DNA of 64,000 nucleotides from Peromyscus leucopus. Its lineage: Eukaryota; Chordata; Mammalia; Rodentia; Cricetidae. The position numbers were made by a program, and so were the translations under genes. Below the pieces are notes generated by a model that was not told where the DNA came from, searched no databases, and saw only the letters and a program-made list of their open reading frames with translations. Location of the stretch: positions 59,949,334-60,013,333 of the forward strand of contig NC_051084.1 of NCBI RefSeq assembly GCF_004664715.2, written 5' to 3'. Below, piece by piece: positions 63,384-64,000 of the stretch. How positions within the stretch are numbered: position 1 is the first letter of the stretch; each line of letters starts with the position of its first letter.

Positions 63384-63455
63384 GATCTCAGCGAATCAGT
63401 GATAGTGACATCTCAGATTATGAGGTTGATGATGGTATTGGAGTAGTGCCTCCAG
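63384..63455 (+). CDS. Rims1: RIM1 exon: acidic linker exon after C2A (72 nt)
   Basis: Acceptor TTACTGTTGTGCAG ends at 63383; donor GTGGGT begins at 63456. It completes an Arg codon and encodes RSQRISDSDISDYEVDDGIG then VVPP and one base of the next codon. Entry and exit phases are both 1, so the exon can be skipped without a frameshift. The rest of the linker and C2B are beyond the window. Confidence 0.96.
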
Positions 63456-64000
63456 GTGGGTGGCAAAGAGCATGGCTCTGCTTCACTGTCTGTGCTTCAT
63501 TCCGCTGCCCGCTGCCCGGCTCCTTCCGGACTCTGAGCTGGAGGTCTTTAGTGCAGAAACATCAGTATTATGTTATTCCATGGTGACTTGAGTTTCAAAT
63601 TCTTAACAATGTTTAAAACGGACTAACATCTCTGAATTCACATCTCTATTTACTTGATATCGTCAGGTTCTCCCTTAGAAGTATGCCTAAGTAGGTGAAA
63701 CAAAAACAAAACAAAAAAAACACCATTTCATGATGCTCTGAGCATCAGTAGAAATGTAGATTTCATTTTGAAAGGATATTGTTAATTTTATTACATCCAA
63801 TTCCATTCTCCTGTGTTTTATATTGTATTTCTATGATTTTCCTTCCCCCCATTTCTCAAAATACCATAGCCTTCCATGGAATATACTGAGAAAGGTGCAT
63901 GGCAGGGTTTAAAATTGCATGTGGCATGGCTGTAGCTTTTAATGCTTCTGTGGTGTGCTCACTACTTACACCTATGTGTGTATATGTTTTGAAGTAAGAC
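63456..64000 (+). other. Rims1: Start of the next intron (continues beyond the window)
   Basis: Donor GTGGGT at 63456. An A-rich patch at 63697-63721. No further exon before the window ends. Confidence 0.85.

Larger units (their letters stand above)
1..64000 (+). other. Rims1: RIMS1 gene, internal part (11 coding exons)
   Basis: The whole window lies inside one gene. Joined exons read as RIM1, a large active-zone scaffold that binds Rab3 and Munc13 through its N-terminus, ELKS/CAST and N- or P/Q-type calcium-channel tails through its PDZ domain, RIM-BP through proline motifs, and liprin and PIP2 through its C2 domains. RIM1 rather than RIM2 is indicated by the linker GDLDYYWLDPATWHS between the acidic stretch and PDZ, by NKRTTMPKESGALLG at the PDZ start, and by the Ala/Pro-rich segment in the first exon. 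Exon phases at the borders run 1, 0, 0, 1, 2, 1, 0, 2, 0, 1, 1 and every junction matches. The zinc finger, C2B, promoters and 3' end are outside the window. Family functions are established knowledge; exon borders are read directly. Confidence 0.97.

Noticed and set aside
1..64000. Search for CRISPR arrays, bacterial operons, tRNA or rRNA genes, viral genes
   Set aside because: Not found. The tRNA-like signals belong to B2, B3 and ID SINEs; repeats are microsatellites and retroelements of a rodent intron.

Overview
The window is 64 kb of mammalian nuclear DNA carrying the middle part of one gene on the + strand: RIMS1 (RIM1, regulating synaptic membrane exocytosis 1), a presynaptic active-zone scaffold. 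The host is almost certainly a muroid rodent: the introns hold B1, B2, B3, B4 and ID SINEs, L1 3' ends, MaLR and ERVK-type LTRs, and a URR1-like hAT element. A cricetid (hamster, vole or deer-mouse group) is my guess rather than Mus or Rattus, but that rests on remembered LTR families and a few residue differences and is weak.

Layout. Eleven coding exons can be read with GT/AG borders and consistent phases: 1-549 (5' part outside the window), 43631-43698, 46599-46709, 48143-48242, 51771-51894, 55047-55093, 58219-58331, 60758-60888, 61973-62144, 62257-62410 and 63384-63455. Together they give 1641 nt (about 546 codons) of uninterrupted reading frame. In protein order they encode the Pro/Ala-rich linker after the zinc-finger region, a short linker exon, the PDZ domain (exons at 46.6, 48.1 and 51.8 kb), a Ser-rich linker, the C2A domain (exons at 60.8, 62.0 and 62.3 kb) and the start of the linker towards C2B. 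The first exons (Rab3/Munc13-binding region), the C2B domain and both gene ends lie outside.

The first intron is 43 kb and fills two thirds of the window. It contains no second gene that I can support. It holds an antisense MaLR retroelement with both LTRs and a matching target-site duplication, itself split by a solo ERVK-type LTR (13.0-15.6 kb); an LTR-like element followed by a 225-nt pure purine run (20.5-21.6 kb); an antisense L1 3' end (24.9-25.5 kb); many SINEs and microsatellites; and a long AT-rich, repeat-poor stretch (36.2-43.3 kb). A perfect core CTCF-type motif lies about 320 bp before the second exon, and a short antisense L1 insertion with an 11-bp target-site duplication lies about 400 bp after it.

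I found no prokaryotic, CRISPR, defence or other unusual gene system. The open questions are regulatory: two possible cryptic exons in intron 1, the CTCF motif, a 112-nt intron inside C2A whose retention would give a hydrophobic tail, and the purine tract. Most open reading frames over 60 codons are chance frames in introns or translations of simple repeats.
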